This document shows positions 33,665 through 45,204 of a DNA stretch of 64,000 nucleotides, piece after piece (position 1 is the first letter of the stretch; each line of letters opens with the position of its first letter). The stretch covers positions 372,001 to 436,000 of the forward strand of contig CP126124.1 of assembly GCA_030123545.1 (NCBI GenBank), in the 5' to 3' direction. The notes under the pieces were generated by a model. The model had not been told where the DNA came from, searched no databases, and saw only the letters and a list, made by a program, of their open reading frames with translations. The translations under genes and the position numbers were made by a program. This DNA is from Burkholderiaceae bacterium. Lineage in GTDB: Bacteria; Pseudomonadota; Gammaproteobacteria; Burkholderiales; Burkholderiaceae_C.

Positions 33665-36055
33665 ATGCACGTAATCAAACGCAAGCCGCCGCACTGCCGT
33701 TTTGTTCGCACGCCGGTGGCTTGGATGGTCGTCGCGATGCTGCACGGCCTGGCCGCGCAGGCGCAGCAGGCGCAAACGTCGGACGTGCCGCCGCTGGTGC
33801 TCAAGACCAGCCCCATGCTGCAGGAGCAGCCGCCGAGTGAAGCCGTGCGCCGCGAGTTGCCGACGTTCATTTCGGGCGAGCAGCTGTGGGGGCAGGTGGG
33901 CGTCGAAGCCCAGGCCGAAGGCAAGGCCCAGCTGCGCCGCGGCGACACGGCGATCCATGCCGACCAACTCCATTACGACCAGGCCGAAGATCTCGCGCGC
34001 GCGCAGGGCCATGTGCTGATCGACCGCGACGGCAACGTCTACAGCGGCCCGGCGGCGCAGCTCAAGGTCGACGCGTTCGAGGGCTCGTTCACCTCGCCAG
34101 ACTATCGCTTTCTGAAGAACAACGCGTACGGCCATGCGGACCGGATCGACTTCATCGACGACAAGCATTCGGTCGTGCACAACGCGACCTACACCACCTG
34201 CCAGCGCGAGCCGGGCCCGAGCTGGATGCCGGCCTGGATCCTGAAGGCCAACACCGTCAAGTTCGACATGGACGAGGAGGTGGGCCAGGCCGACGGCGCG
34301 AAGCTGTACTTCGAGGGGGTCCCGATCCTGCCGGTCCCGGCGATGAGCTTTCCGCTGACCGACAAGCGCAAGTCGGGCTTTCTGCCCCCGACGATCGGCC
34401 TGTCGAGCGTGAACGGCCCGGAGGTGGTCGCCCCGTACTACTGGGACATCGCGCCGAACCGCGACGCGACGCTGTACCCGGACGTGATGGCCAAGCGCGG
34501 CGTCAACCTCGGCGCCGAATTCCGGTATCTGGAGCAGCCGTACCGGGGACAGATCGCCGTCAACTACATGCCCAGCGACGCGTTGCGCGATCGCTCGCGC
34601 TGGTCGTACGCATCGACCGATTCCGGCGGCTGGGCGACCGGCTGGGGCAACCTCGGGTTCAACCTGAATCTGAACCGGGTCAGCGACGACAACTACGCGA
34701 TCGATTTTCCGCATGCGCTGCCGACGCTGATCCAGCAGGTGCTGCCGAACGATGGCTCGTTGACCTGGACGCAGGGGCACTGGGTCACGACCGCGCGCAC
34801 GCTCAAATGGCAGACGCTGCAGGAGGCGGGCTCTCCGGTCACGCCGCCGTACGACCGGCTGCCGCAACTGACCAGCAGCTATTCCCGGCTCGACGCCGGC
34901 GGCTTCGACTTCTCGGTGCTCGGCGACGCCACCCATTTCAGCGCCGATTCCACGCTGACGCTGCAGCCGAATGCGGTGCGGTCCTACGCGCTGGCGCAGG
35001 TCAGCTATCCGTTCCAGGCGCCGGGCTGGTTCGTGATCCCGAAGCTGATGCTGAACGCGACCAACTACGAGTTCAGCACGCCGTTGGTCAGCGGCGCGAC
35101 CACCGCCTCGCGCGTGGTGCCGACCTTCAGCCTGGACAACGGCCTGGTGTTCGAGCGCGACGCGAGCTTTTTCGGCCGCAAGTTCACGCAGACACTGGAG
35201 CCGCGCGCGTTCTACGTGTATACGCCGTACCGCAACCAGAGCCTGCTGCCGAACTACGATTCGGCGCTGAACGACTTCAACTTCGCCACCGTGTTCACCG
35301 AGAACACGTTCAGCGGCAACGACCGCATCGCCGACGCCGACCTGCTGACGCTGGGCCTGACGACGCGGCTGATCGACCCGGACAGCGGCGCCGAGGCGGC
35401 CCGCTTCGGCATCGCGCAGCGGTTGCGCTTCAAGCCGCAGCAGGTGACGCTGCCGGGCGGATCGCCCGATCCGGTTGGCTTCAGCGACCTGCTGGTCGGC
35501 ACCTCGATCAACTGGTCGCCGAAGTGGTCGCTCGATGCCACCGAGCAGATCAATACCAAGACGCACGAGTCGCTGAGTTCGTCGATCGGCGGGCATTACC
35601 GGCCCGGGCCGTACCGCGTGATCAACGCCGCCTACACCAAGTACATCGACTCGATCACGCCGAGCAACTCGACGCGGCAATGGGACGTCAGCTGGCAATG
35701 GCCGCTGAACGACCTGTGGGGCGACAAGGACAGCCATCTAGGCCCCGGCCAGGGCCTGGGCGAAGGCCGCTGGTACAGTGTGGGGCGGCTGAACTACAGC
35801 ATGATCGACCACCAGCTGGTCAACACGGTGTTCGGCGTCGAGTACGATGCAGGGTGCTGGATCGGGCGCGTCGTGCTCGAGAAACTGCAGACCAGCGCGC
35901 TGACGACCAACACCAGCGTCCAGTTCCAGCTCGAATTCGTCGGCTTCTCGCGGCTGGGCTCGAGTCCGCTGCAGGCGCTCAAGTCCAATATTCCGTATTA
36001 CCAGTTCCTGCGCGAGCAGGTCAGCACCCCGAGCCGCTTCAGCAACTACCACTGA
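33665..36055 (+). CDS. lptD: LPS-assembly protein LptD
   Basis: 796 residues from ATG 33665 with a basic N-terminus and a signal peptide ending at 'GLAAQAQ' near residue 36. An LptA-like N-terminal OstA domain ('DTAIHADQLHYDQAEDLARA') precedes the large barrel domain with 'GPEVVAPYYWDIAPNRDATL' and 'GEGRWYSVGRLNYS'. Two cysteines, in 'TTCQREPG' and near the C-terminus 'YDAGCWIG', could form the disulphide that couples domains. It inserts LPS into the outer leaflet with LptE. surA follows, the usual arrangement. Confidence 0.96.
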   Translation: MHVIKRKPPHCRFVRTPVAWMVVAMLHGLAAQAQQAQTSDVPPLVLKTSPMLQEQPPSEAVRRELPTFISGEQLWGQVGVEAQAEGKAQLRRGDTAIHADQLHYDQAEDLARAQGHVLIDRDGNVYSGPAAQLKVDAFEGSFTSPDYRFLKNNAYGHADRIDFIDDKHSVVHNATYTTCQREPGPSWMPAWILKANTVKFDMDEEVGQADGAKLYFEGVPILPVPAMSFPLTDKRKSGFLPPTIGLSSVNGPEVVAPYYWDIAPNRDATLYPDVMAKRGVNLGAEFRYLEQPYRGQIAVNYMPSDALRDRSRWSYASTDSGGWATGWGNLGFNLNLNRVSDDNYAIDFPHALPTLIQQVLPNDGSLTWTQGHWVTTARTLKWQTLQEAGSPVTPPYDRLPQLTSSYSRLDAGGFDFSVLGDATHFSADSTLTLQPNAVRSYALAQVSYPFQAPGWFVIPKLMLNATNYEFSTPLVSGATTASRVVPTFSLDNGLVFERDASFFGRKFTQTLEPRAFYVYTPYRNQSLLPNYDSALNDFNFATVFTENTFSGNDRIADADLLTLGLTTRLIDPDSGAEAARFGIAQRLRFKPQQVTLPGGSPDPVGFSDLLVGTSINWSPKWSLDATEQINTKTHESLSSSIGGHYRPGPYRVINAAYTKYIDSITPSNSTRQWDVSWQWPLNDLWGDKDSHLGPGQGLGEGRWYSVGRLNYSMIDHQLVNTVFGVEYDAGCWIGRVVLEKLQTSALTTNTSVQFQLEFVGFSRLGSSPLQALKSNIPYYQFLREQVSTPSRFSNYH

Positions 36056-36107
36056 CCGTCATCGACCGACCGCCATCGATCGACCAATCTTCGCATCCGC
36101 TCGCACC

Positions 36108-37487
36108 ATGATTCGACGCGCTCTTTCCTCGTTCCTGCTCGGCCTGCTGCTGGCAGCCAACCTGCCCGCGCTGGCGCAGGGCCTGCGGTTGCCGTCGGCC
36201 ACCCCGCGTCTTGCGCCATCCGCCACGACGCCGGCGTCCGCCGCGCAGCCCTCGGGCGCGGCGCGCACCGCGGACTACATCGTGGCCGTCGTCAATTCCG
36301 AACCGATCACGAACAGCGAGGTGCAGGCGCGGCTGGCGCGCCTGATGCCGGAACTGCAACAGCAGGGCCGGCCGCTGCCGCCGCATGCGGTGCTCGCGCG
36401 CCAGGTACTCGAGCGCATCATCAACGAGACGGTGCAGTTGCAGCAGGCGCGCGCACTAGGGATTACGGTGGACGCGGACACGATTGCGCAGGCCGAGCGC
36501 AACCTGGCGCGGCAGAACCAGACTGACGTGGCCGGGCTGCGCGCCAAGCTTGCTGCCGAGGGCATCGATCTGAAGGAATTCCACAACGAGCTGCGAGACG
36601 AGATGCTGCTGTCGCGGCTGCGCGAGCGCGAGGTCGACCCCAGGGTGCAGGTCAGCGACCTGGACGTGGACGCGTTCCTGCGCGAGCAGGAGGGCAGCGC
36701 GCAGGAGCAAGGGGTCGAGATCAATCTCGCGCAGGTGCTGATCCCAGTGCCCGAGGGTGCGAGCGACGCGCAGGTGAAGGCGCTGCAGGCGCGGGCGCAA
36801 CAGGTGGCGGACCGCGCGCGCGCCGGCGCCGACTTCGCTGCGCTGGTCAACGAGTATTCGGCCGCCAGCCGCGGCGATGGCGGCCAGATGGGGTTGCGCC
36901 CGGCCGACAAGTACCCGACGCTGTTCGTCGAAGCGACGCGCGACGCGCCGGCCGGAAGCATCGTCGGCCCGGTGCGATCGGGCGCCGGATTCCATGTGCT
37001 CAAGGTCGTCGACCGGCAGGTGGTCGGGGTGCCGGCCACCGTCCTGCAAAGCCATGTGCGCCACATCCTGCTGCGGACCGGGCCGCAGTTGACCGAAGCG
37101 CAGGCGCGCGCGCGCCTGCTCGACATGCGCCAGCGCATTGTGAACAAGCAGGCGGACTTCGCGACGCTGGCGCGGGAATTTTCGCAGGACGCGAGTGCGG
37201 CCAACGGCGGCGATCTGGGCTGGTCCAATCCTGGTCAGTTCGTGCCCGCGTTCCAGGCGGCGGTCGACGCGCTGTCACCGGGCGAAATCAGCGAGCCGGT
37301 GGTCACCCGCTACGGCGTGCACCTGATCCAGCTGTTGGGGCGGCGCGAAGAGAAGCTTGACCGCGCGCAGCAGCGCGAAGTGGCGCGCAACATGTTGCGC
37401 CAGCGAAAGCTGAACGAGGCCTACGTCACCTGGGCGCAGGACCTGCGCAGCCGTGCCTACGTCGAATACCGGGAGCCGCCGCAATAG
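36108..37487 (+). CDS. surA: Periplasmic chaperone SurA
   Basis: 459 residues. A signal peptide ends near 'PALAQG' (residue 25); the N-terminal chaperone region has 'DYIVAVVNSEPITNSEVQAR' and is followed by two parvulin domains: 'INLAQVLIPVPEGASDAQ', and 'VRHILLRTGPQLTEAQA' with 'GGDLGWSNPGQFVPAF'. SurA chaperones outer-membrane proteins, including LptD, encoded 50 bp upstream. A Pro/Ala-rich spacer follows the signal peptide. Confidence 0.96.
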   Translation: MIRRALSSFLLGLLLAANLPALAQGLRLPSATPRLAPSATTPASAAQPSGAARTADYIVAVVNSEPITNSEVQARLARLMPELQQQGRPLPPHAVLARQVLERIINETVQLQQARALGITVDADTIAQAERNLARQNQTDVAGLRAKLAAEGIDLKEFHNELRDEMLLSRLREREVDPRVQVSDLDVDAFLREQEGSAQEQGVEINLAQVLIPVPEGASDAQVKALQARAQQVADRARAGADFAALVNEYSAASRGDGGQMGLRPADKYPTLFVEATRDAPAGSIVGPVRSGAGFHVLKVVDRQVVGVPATVLQSHVRHILLRTGPQLTEAQARARLLDMRQRIVNKQADFATLAREFSQDASAANGGDLGWSNPGQFVPAFQAAVDALSPGEISEPVVTRYGVHLIQLLGRREEKLDRAQQREVARNMLRQRKLNEAYVTWAQDLRSRAYVEYREPPQ

Positions 37488-37497
37488 CGGAGAGCGC

Positions 37498-38301
37498 ATG
37501 GCCGCTCTGCCCGACCGGCATGTGGCGCGCAAGCGATTCGGCCAGCATTTCCTGACCGATCCGGCCGTGGTCGACGCGATCGTGCGCGCGATCGCTCCGC
37601 GCGCCGGCCAGGCGATGGTCGAGATCGGCCCGGGCCTGGCCGTGCTGACGCAGCCGCTGGTCGAGCGGCTGGGCCGGCTGACGGTGATCGAGATCGACCG
37701 GGATCTTGCGCGGCGCCTGCGCGCACATGCGCAGCTTTGGGTGATCGAGGCCGATGTGCTCGATGTCGATTTCGTGCGGCTGGCGCAGGAGCTTGCGGGC
37801 GGCGGGCCGGCCCCAAGCGAGCCCGTGAGGCTGCGCCTCGTCGGCAACCTGCCGTACAACATTTCGACGCCGCTGCTGTTTCGCCTGCTCGATTGCGTCG
37901 CCGTGGTCGCGGATCAGCATTTCATGCTGCAGCAGGAGGTGGTCGACCGCATCGTCGCTCAGCCTTCGACCGCAAGCTACGGGCGGCTGTCGGTGATGCT
38001 GCAGTGGCGCTACCAGACCGAGTCGCTGCTGATGGTGCCGCCATCGGCGTTCGATCCGCCGCCGAAGGTCAGCAGCGCGGTGCTGCGTATGCTGCCGCGG
38101 CCCGCGCCGGCGCCGCTCGATGCGCGGCACTTGAGCGAGATCGTGCGGGTCGCATTCAGCCAGCGCCGCAAGCTGCTGCGCCATACGCTGGGACGCTGGC
38201 TGGCCGAGCGCGATTTCGCCGGTGCGTTCGACGTGCAGCGGCGCGCCGAAGAGGTGCCGGTCGCGGAATATGTCGCGCTCGCGCAGGCGCTCGATCGATG
38301 A
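37498..38301 (+). CDS. rsmA: 16S rRNA dimethyladenosine transferase
   Basis: 267 residues from ATG 37498, 10 bp after surA, with GGAG upstream. 'KRFGQHFLTDPAVVDAIV' and SAM motif 'VEIGPGLAVLTQPL' lead to the catalytic 'NLPYNISTPLLF'. It dimethylates A1518 and A1519 of 16S rRNA (kasugamycin sensitivity determinant). Many Burkholderiales have pdxA between surA and rsmA; here the two are adjacent. Confidence 0.95.
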   Translation: MAALPDRHVARKRFGQHFLTDPAVVDAIVRAIAPRAGQAMVEIGPGLAVLTQPLVERLGRLTVIEIDRDLARRLRAHAQLWVIEADVLDVDFVRLAQELAGGGPAPSEPVRLRLVGNLPYNISTPLLFRLLDCVAVVADQHFMLQQEVVDRIVAQPSTASYGRLSVMLQWRYQTESLLMVPPSAFDPPPKVSSAVLRMLPRPAPAPLDARHLSEIVRVAFSQRRKLLRHTLGRWLAERDFAGAFDVQRRAEEVPVAEYVALAQALDR

Positions 38302-38328
38302 AAAAGCCCGGCGCAAGCCGGGCTTTTT
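38301..38328 (+). terminator. Strong intrinsic terminator after rsmA
   Basis: AAAAAGCCCGGC (38301-38312), loop GCAA, and GCCGGGCTTTTT (38317-38328) form a perfect 12-bp stem ending in a T5 run. It starts on the last base of the rsmA stop codon and would end the lptD-surA-rsmA transcript. The A-run upstream allows the same structure to work on the opposite strand. Confidence 0.92.
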
Positions 38329-38353
38329 CCTTGAGCTGCGCGTTCACGCGTCA

Positions 38354-38544
38354 AATGGCCGCGAAGCAGGCCATGCGCAACAACTGCAGATCGGGCCCGG
38401 CCGCCGGTCGTGCCCCCTTGCGGGGGCTGAGGTCTGCGGCTCCAGACCTGCCTGCGCAGGTCTGGACAGACCGAAGGGCCGCCGCCTCTGGCGGCGAGCA
38501 CCGGGCGAAGCGACACGCAGTGCGCGCAGCCTGGGGGTGGTTCA
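38354..38544 (-). repeat. Dispersed repeat copy A, ending at a stop codon
   Basis: About 190 bp, nearly identical over about 130 bp to 42578-42771. On the minus strand it begins at the stop of the small hypothetical gene as TGAACCACCCCCAGGCTGCGC. It contains a perfect 10-bp hairpin CCAGACCTGC/GCAGGTCTGG (38442-38465, loop CTGC) and the shared CGGGCGAAGCGACACGCAG. The sequence is GC-rich, without a transposase or coding frame. Confidence 0.85.
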
Positions 38545-38790
38545 CGCCGCCGCGAGCCAATAGCCCGAATTGAACGGGCTGCTCATGCGCAGCGCAAGCG
38601 GCGAGATGTCGACCAGCAGATCGGTCGGCATCTTCTCGCCGGTTTCGGTCACGGCGGGCTCCGCGGTGACTGGTGCGCCGCCCGCGTTGTTGCCCTGGGC
38701 CTCTTTCGCCCGTTCTGCTTGGCCGGTGTGCGCAGAACGGGCTACAGAAAAGAATAGAAGCACCGGAAGGGTATTTTTCGTTCCCCCCAA
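38542..38790 (-). CDS. Small hypothetical protein downstream of barstar
   Basis: Up to 82 residues; the true start is unclear because the 5' end overlaps the barstar-like gene by 49 bp in another frame. A later ATG at 38631 would give a short peptide ending 'SSPFNSGYWLAAA'. I do not recognise it. The stop codon is the first triplet of repeat copy A. It could be a genuine small partner of the barnase/barstar pair or an open frame without function. Confidence 0.3.
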   Translation of the reverse strand: MGGTKNTLPVLLFFSVARSAHTGQAERAKEAQGNNAGGAPVTAEPAVTETGEKMPTDLLVDISPLALRMSSPFNSGYWLAAA

Positions 38791-39197
38791 TAGTCGGCTG
38801 CGTCGCGGAAGATATCGAGCAACTGCTCACGTGCTTCCTTGTCGAATTTCGGCGTCGCCGGGACATGCTCGAGCACGATGACGAAGCCAGGTTGCGGCCC
38901 CGACTTGTACAGCGGGTCGGTCATGCAGTCGTACAGCGCATCGAAGTTCTTGCCGAAATGCGCAGGGAACATGAACTGCTTCGCGATCAGGTCGAGCACG
39001 TCCTGCTTGGACTGCGCATCGGCGAGACTGGCGTACAGGAAATGCTGGCCAAGCTGGCGCGCCGCGTTCTGCAGATCCTGCACACGGAATGCGCGGATCG
39101 ACTGGACGATGTTGCTGCGCACACCGCGCAGCAGCAGCTCCTGCTCATCGCGAATCGGCATTTCAATCTCCGCTTCACTTGCTAGACTCATAGTCAT
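38742..39197 (-). CDS. Barstar-like ribonuclease inhibitor
   Basis: 151 residues from ATG 39197 (39191 also possible). The core 'LDLIAKQFMFPAHFGKNFDA' followed by 'LYDCMTDPL' is the barstar fold, with the acidic helix that plugs the barnase active site. An N-terminal extension of about 50 residues precedes it. The ribonuclease gene lies 58 bp upstream on the same strand, so inhibitor and toxin are expressed together. Confidence 0.88.
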   Translation of the reverse strand: MTMSLASEAEIEMPIRDEQELLLRGVRSNIVQSIRAFRVQDLQNAARQLGQHFLYASLADAQSKQDVLDLIAKQFMFPAHFGKNFDALYDCMTDPLYKSGPQPGFVIVLEHVPATPKFDKEAREQLLDIFRDAADYWGERKIPFRCFYSFL

Positions 39198-39255
39198 TTA
39201 CGCGGCCGTTGCGGCCCGCACCTCCAGTTTCAAATCCGATCCATCGGGCCGACCG

Positions 39256-39660
39256 TCATTCGACGATGCGGCGAAAAGTCGCGTAGTGGTCGCCGGTGTA
39301 GTAGCAGGCGTCCGGCCGCACGCGCGGGCCGCCGCACACGATCCGGCGTGCGCCGCGGCTATGCGCGCGCGGCGTCTTTACCGTGTACTCGTGGTAGTAG
39401 CCGCGCGTCCTGCGCGGGAGCCGATGCTCGTAGTTGCCGAACACGATGCCATCCTTGGCATACGGGAACGGACCGCCGCCCAAGATTAGCTGATAGGTTT
39501 CTTGCCCCTGCCTGGGCAACTGGGAAACCATCACGGTCGGCAGTTCGTCCGTCCGCAAGGGCTGCCTTGCTTGCACCAACGTGGTGCACAAAAACAGGGC
39601 AACCAATAAAAGTGAAACGAATCCGGCCTTGCTGTTCTTAGCGGATGCGGCCCGCAGCAT
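39256..39660 (-). CDS. Secreted barnase-like guanyl-specific ribonuclease
   Basis: 134 residues from ATG 39660 (AAAGG upstream; a GTG at 39669 also fits). A signal peptide ('FVSLLLVALFLCTTLVQA') precedes a barnase/RNase T1-like domain. Catalytic equivalents are visible: Glu in 'GYYHEYTVKT' (residue 91), Arg in 'SRGARRI', and His in 'GDHYATFRR' (residue 125). It should be exported and cleave RNA after G; the downstream barstar homologue protects the producer's cytoplasm. It is not the unsecreted house-keeping RNase type. Confidence 0.88.
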   Translation of the reverse strand: MLRAASAKNSKAGFVSLLLVALFLCTTLVQARQPLRTDELPTVMVSQLPRQGQETYQLILGGGPFPYAKDGIVFGNYEHRLPRRTRGYYHEYTVKTPRAHSRGARRIVCGGPRVRPDACYYTGDHYATFRRIVE

Positions 39661-39815
39661 CACTCGCACCTTTCGGAAACCACGGGTTAACCCGGCAATT
39701 TCAAGGCGCTAGTGTGCCGCAACCGCTCCTGAAAAGCAAGCGATGACCCTTGGTTCGGGCGTGCTACGCTCGGGAAATCATTCTAAAAAGTTAGTGCTTG
39801 CTGTCTAAATCCAGC

Positions 39816-42125
<2,310 letters not shown>

Positions 42126-42262
42126 CGGGGTCTCCTGCAATGCTCGCCGCAATGGAACGGGCCGTTGCGCCTGTTTTGAAAGTGGCTGCGAAGATTCTAG
42201 ACCGCGCACCGGCAGCGACCTGCCGCACAATGGCTGCGCTTCGCGCTGCCGCGATCGACCCG

Positions 42263-42508
42263 ATGAATCAGCTGCCCGCCCTTGGATCGCTCGGCTTCAC
42301 GCTGCCGAGCCCGACCTATTTGTTCGGCGCAATCCTGTTCGGCCTGGTCGGCCTAGGCGCCTGGCGCTGGGGCAAGAAGACCGAGCGCCCTGTCGCGAAA
42401 TGGCTGGGCGTCGCGCTGATGCTCTATCCGTACGCGGTGCCGTGGACCTGGGCGCTGTACCTGATTGGCCTCGGCCTGTGCGCCGCGCTGTATTGGTTCC
42501 GCGACTGA
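42263..42508 (+). CDS. Small two-helix membrane protein, conserved hypothetical
   Basis: 81 residues from ATG 42263. Two hydrophobic segments, 'YLFGAILFGLVGLGAW' and 'WTWALYLIGLGLCAALYW', flank a basic segment with 'RWGKKTERPVAKWLG'. I recognise similar small proteins in Burkholderiales genomes but not a function. It is divergent from maeB and followed by repeat copy B. Confidence 0.65.
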   Translation: MNQLPALGSLGFTLPSPTYLFGAILFGLVGLGAWRWGKKTERPVAKWLGVALMLYPYAVPWTWALYLIGLGLCAALYWFRD

Positions 42509-42577
42509 AGTGGTACCACTTCAGCCATTCACCGCGCTCCGCGCCATCCGCGGCGCATGAAACCCAAAGGCACAGAA

Positions 42578-42771
42578 GGCCGCGGAGCAGGCCAAGCCAG
42601 CGACCGCCGCGGAGCGGGCTCGGCCCGGCCGCTGGCGGTGCCCCCGGTGAGGGGGCTGAGGTCTGCGGCTCCAGACATGCCTGCGCAGGTCTGGACAGAC
42701 CGAAGGGCCGCTGCCTCTGGCGGCGAGCACCGGGCGAAGCGACACGCAGTGCGCAGCCTGGGGCTGGTTCA
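42578..42771 (-). repeat. Dispersed repeat copy B, ending at the pepP stop
   Basis: About 190 bp, sharing long identical stretches with 38354-38544, including the CCAGACNTGCCTGCGCAGG region and the CGGGCGAAGCGACACGCAG block. On the minus strand it begins exactly at the pepP TGA as TGAACCAGCCCCAGGCTGCGC. One base change breaks the 10-bp hairpin seen in copy A. Confidence 0.85.
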
Positions 42772-44154
42772 TCGCATCAGCGCCTCGATCTCGTCGGCCG
42801 CTACCGGCACGCCGCGGCTGATCAGCTCGCAGCCGGCCTCGGTCACGACCGCGTCGTCCTCGATCCGGATGCCGATGTGGTGGTAGGGCTCCGGCACGCC
42901 CGGCGCCGGGCGCACGTACAGGCCGGGCTCTAGCGTCAGCACCATGCCGGGCCGCAAGACGCGGCTCGGGCGATCGACGATCAACTCGCCCGAAAGCGGG
43001 TCGCGCCGCTCGCTCGTCTGCCCGGCTTCGCCCGGCTCGACGTAGCTGCCGCAGTCGTGCACGTCCATGCCAAGCCAGTGGCTGGTGCGATGCATGTAGA
43101 ACGGAAAGTACGCGCGCTGCGCGATCGCGTCCTCTACGCTGCCGACCTTGTCCGCATCGAGCAGACCCAGATCGAGCAGGCCCTGCGCCAGCACCTTCAC
43201 CGCCGCGTCGTGCGGGTCGTTGAAGCGCGCGCCGGGCCGGGTCGCATCGAAGGCGGCCTGCTGGCTCGCCGCGACCAGCTCGTACAGCGCGCGCTGCGGG
43301 CCGCTGAAGCGCCCGTCGGCCGGAAAAGTGCGGGTGATGTCGCTCGCGTAGCCGTCGAGTTCGCAGGCCGCGTCGATCAGCACCAGCTCGCCGGCACGCA
43401 CCGGCGCGGCACCGGCGCGATAGTGCAGCACGCAGGCATTCGTACCGGCCGCGACGATGCTGGTGTAGGCCGGAAATTGCGAGCCGTGCCGGCGGAATTC
43501 GTGCAGCAGCTCGGCCTCCAGGTGGTATTCGCGCACGTCTTCGCCGGCGCGCAGCATGCGGGCCGCGAGCTGCATCGCGCGCACATGGCCGCCCGCGCTG
43601 ATCGCCGCGGCGCGGCGCATCGTCGCGATTTCCGTCGCGTCTTTCACGAGCCGCATCTCGTCCAGCACCGCGCACAGGTCGCGCTGCTCGTTCGGGCACA
43701 GCGCGCCGAAGCGCACCCGCGCGCGCACCTGGGCCAGCCAGCCGTCGATGCGCGACTCGAGCCGGGCATGCGTCGCGAACGGGTACCAGACCGCGGCCCG
43801 GTTCTCCAAGAGGCGCGGCAGCTCGCGGTCCAGCTCTGCTACTGAAAACGCAGCGTCCAGCCCAAGCGTTGCCGGGGCTGCAGCCGGTCCGAGCCGATAG
43901 CCGTCCCAGATCTCGCGCTCCGCATCCTTGGGCGCGCAGAACAGCGTGTTGCGCGCGTCGCCGGTGATGACCAGCCACGCGTTCGGCTCCGTGAAGCCGG
44001 TCAGGTAATAGAAGTAGCTGTCGTGCCGGTACGGAAAATCGCTGTCGCGGTTGCGCTGCCGCTCCGGCGCGGTCGGCACGATCGCGATGCCGCCGGGGCC
44101 GATCCGGGCCGCGACGCGGGCGCGGCGCTCGGCGTAAGGCAGATCGTGGTTCAT
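42769..44154 (-). CDS. pepP: Xaa-Pro aminopeptidase (PepP-like, M24B)
   Basis: 461 residues. An N-terminal creatinase-like domain ('RNRDSDFPYRHDSYFYYLTG') precedes the pita-bread catalytic domain with the metal ligands in 'ELVLIDAACELDGYASDITR' (Asp pair), 'THWLGMDVHD' (His), 'GMVLTLEPGLY' and 'EDDAVVTEAGCELIS' (Glu pair). It removes N-terminal residues before proline. It marks the left edge of the catabolic island. In related genomes it often neighbours murU, here 15 kb away. Confidence 0.95.
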   Translation of the reverse strand: MNHDLPYAERRARVAARIGPGGIAIVPTAPERQRNRDSDFPYRHDSYFYYLTGFTEPNAWLVITGDARNTLFCAPKDAEREIWDGYRLGPAAAPATLGLDAAFSVAELDRELPRLLENRAAVWYPFATHARLESRIDGWLAQVRARVRFGALCPNEQRDLCAVLDEMRLVKDATEIATMRRAAAISAGGHVRAMQLAARMLRAGEDVREYHLEAELLHEFRRHGSQFPAYTSIVAAGTNACVLHYRAGAAPVRAGELVLIDAACELDGYASDITRTFPADGRFSGPQRALYELVAASQQAAFDATRPGARFNDPHDAAVKVLAQGLLDLGLLDADKVGSVEDAIAQRAYFPFYMHRTSHWLGMDVHDCGSYVEPGEAGQTSERRDPLSGELIVDRPSRVLRPGMVLTLEPGLYVRPAPGVPEPYHHIGIRIEDDAVVTEAGCELISRGVPVAADEIEALMR

Positions 44155-44217
44155 GATGCGATCATGACACGCGCTGCCGCCGCATGCAGCACGTGCCGAG
44201 CCATCGCGCTGCGCGAA

Positions 44218-45204
44218 TCAGGCTTGCTTCAGCGTCTCGGAGGGCAGGCAGCCAAATCGTGCCTGGTACTGCGCGCTGAATCGCCCCATATGCACAAAGC
44301 CATGGGCCATCGCCACATTAGTCACGCTGAGAGTATGGCCTTCGCGTGCCGCCTGACGCAGCGCTGCATGGGCAGCCTGCAGGCGCTGGCGACGGGCGTA
44401 GGCCAGGGGCGACGGTTCGCCGTGGCGCTTGAACACCAGTTCCAGCGTGCGCGGGCTGACACAAGCATGCCGGGCGATCTCGGCGAGCACCAAGGGGCGA
44501 TCGAGATGAGCGTTGATGTAGTCCTTGGCCCGGCGTAGGCTGCGTGCCTCGGTTGGCGCGCTTGTGGTCTGAGCGGAGGGTTCGTACAGCAGCCAGGAAA
44601 AGGCCGCCAGCAAGAATCCCTCGATCGCCGCAATTGCCGATGGATGAGCCCGCCACTGCGCCCCAAATTGGTCGATGTTGCGGGTCAGGTCCAGCATCGC
44701 CTGCCACCAGGCGGCGACCTCGGGCTCGTGCCGGCAGCGCGACAAAGCCATGCGCGGCCGCGGCTCGTCCGCACCCACATAGTCATGCACCAGCCTGCTT
44801 GGCGCCTGCAGCAGCAGCATGGTGCAGTCGTTGCTCCACTGCATGTTGCTGCGCACACATGGTTGCAGCACGCTGAGGACGGCATCGCTCGCCTCGACAT
44901 CATCGCCGTTGCACGATACGCGGGCAGACCCGGCCAGTGGCAGTTGCACCAGATAGAAGTCGCCGCGCTCGCCGGGGTCGATCAGCACCTCTGCGCCGTA
45001 ATGCAACACGTTGAGCGAGGATTGCCCCAGTGCCACTCGGTTGTGCCACATGTCAAGCCCTCGTGTGTCGCCTCGTAATTCAAGCCGATGAGGCGAAAAC
45101 ACGCGGCCGACGCACTGGCGCGCTTCTTCGGCCGAACGCGAGCGGATCAGCGGAAACGAATCCAGCAAACGCGAACCGGACAGGGGCGACGCGAACGAGC
45201 GCAT
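44218..45204 (-). CDS. AraC-family regulator 1 (cupin_6 sensor)
   Basis: 328 residues from ATG 45204. An N-terminal AraC_binding_2-type domain ('GDFYLVQLPLAGSARVSCNG') is followed by a C-terminal double helix-turn-helix ('LAEIARHACVSPRTLELVFK', 'NVAMAHGFVHMGRFSAQYQA'). Related regulators (e.g. for alkyl-benzoate or aromatic catabolism) activate neighbouring operons upon binding pathway substrates. It is divergent from the cyclase-led operon and is likely its activator. The regulator at 52243 is a distant paralogue. Confidence 0.85.
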   Translation of the reverse strand: MRSFASPLSGSRLLDSFPLIRSRSAEEARQCVGRVFSPHRLELRGDTRGLDMWHNRVALGQSSLNVLHYGAEVLIDPGERGDFYLVQLPLAGSARVSCNGDDVEASDAVLSVLQPCVRSNMQWSNDCTMLLLQAPSRLVHDYVGADEPRPRMALSRCRHEPEVAAWWQAMLDLTRNIDQFGAQWRAHPSAIAAIEGFLLAAFSWLLYEPSAQTTSAPTEARSLRRAKDYINAHLDRPLVLAEIARHACVSPRTLELVFKRHGEPSPLAYARRQRLQAAHAALRQAAREGHTLSVTNVAMAHGFVHMGRFSAQYQARFGCLPSETLKQA

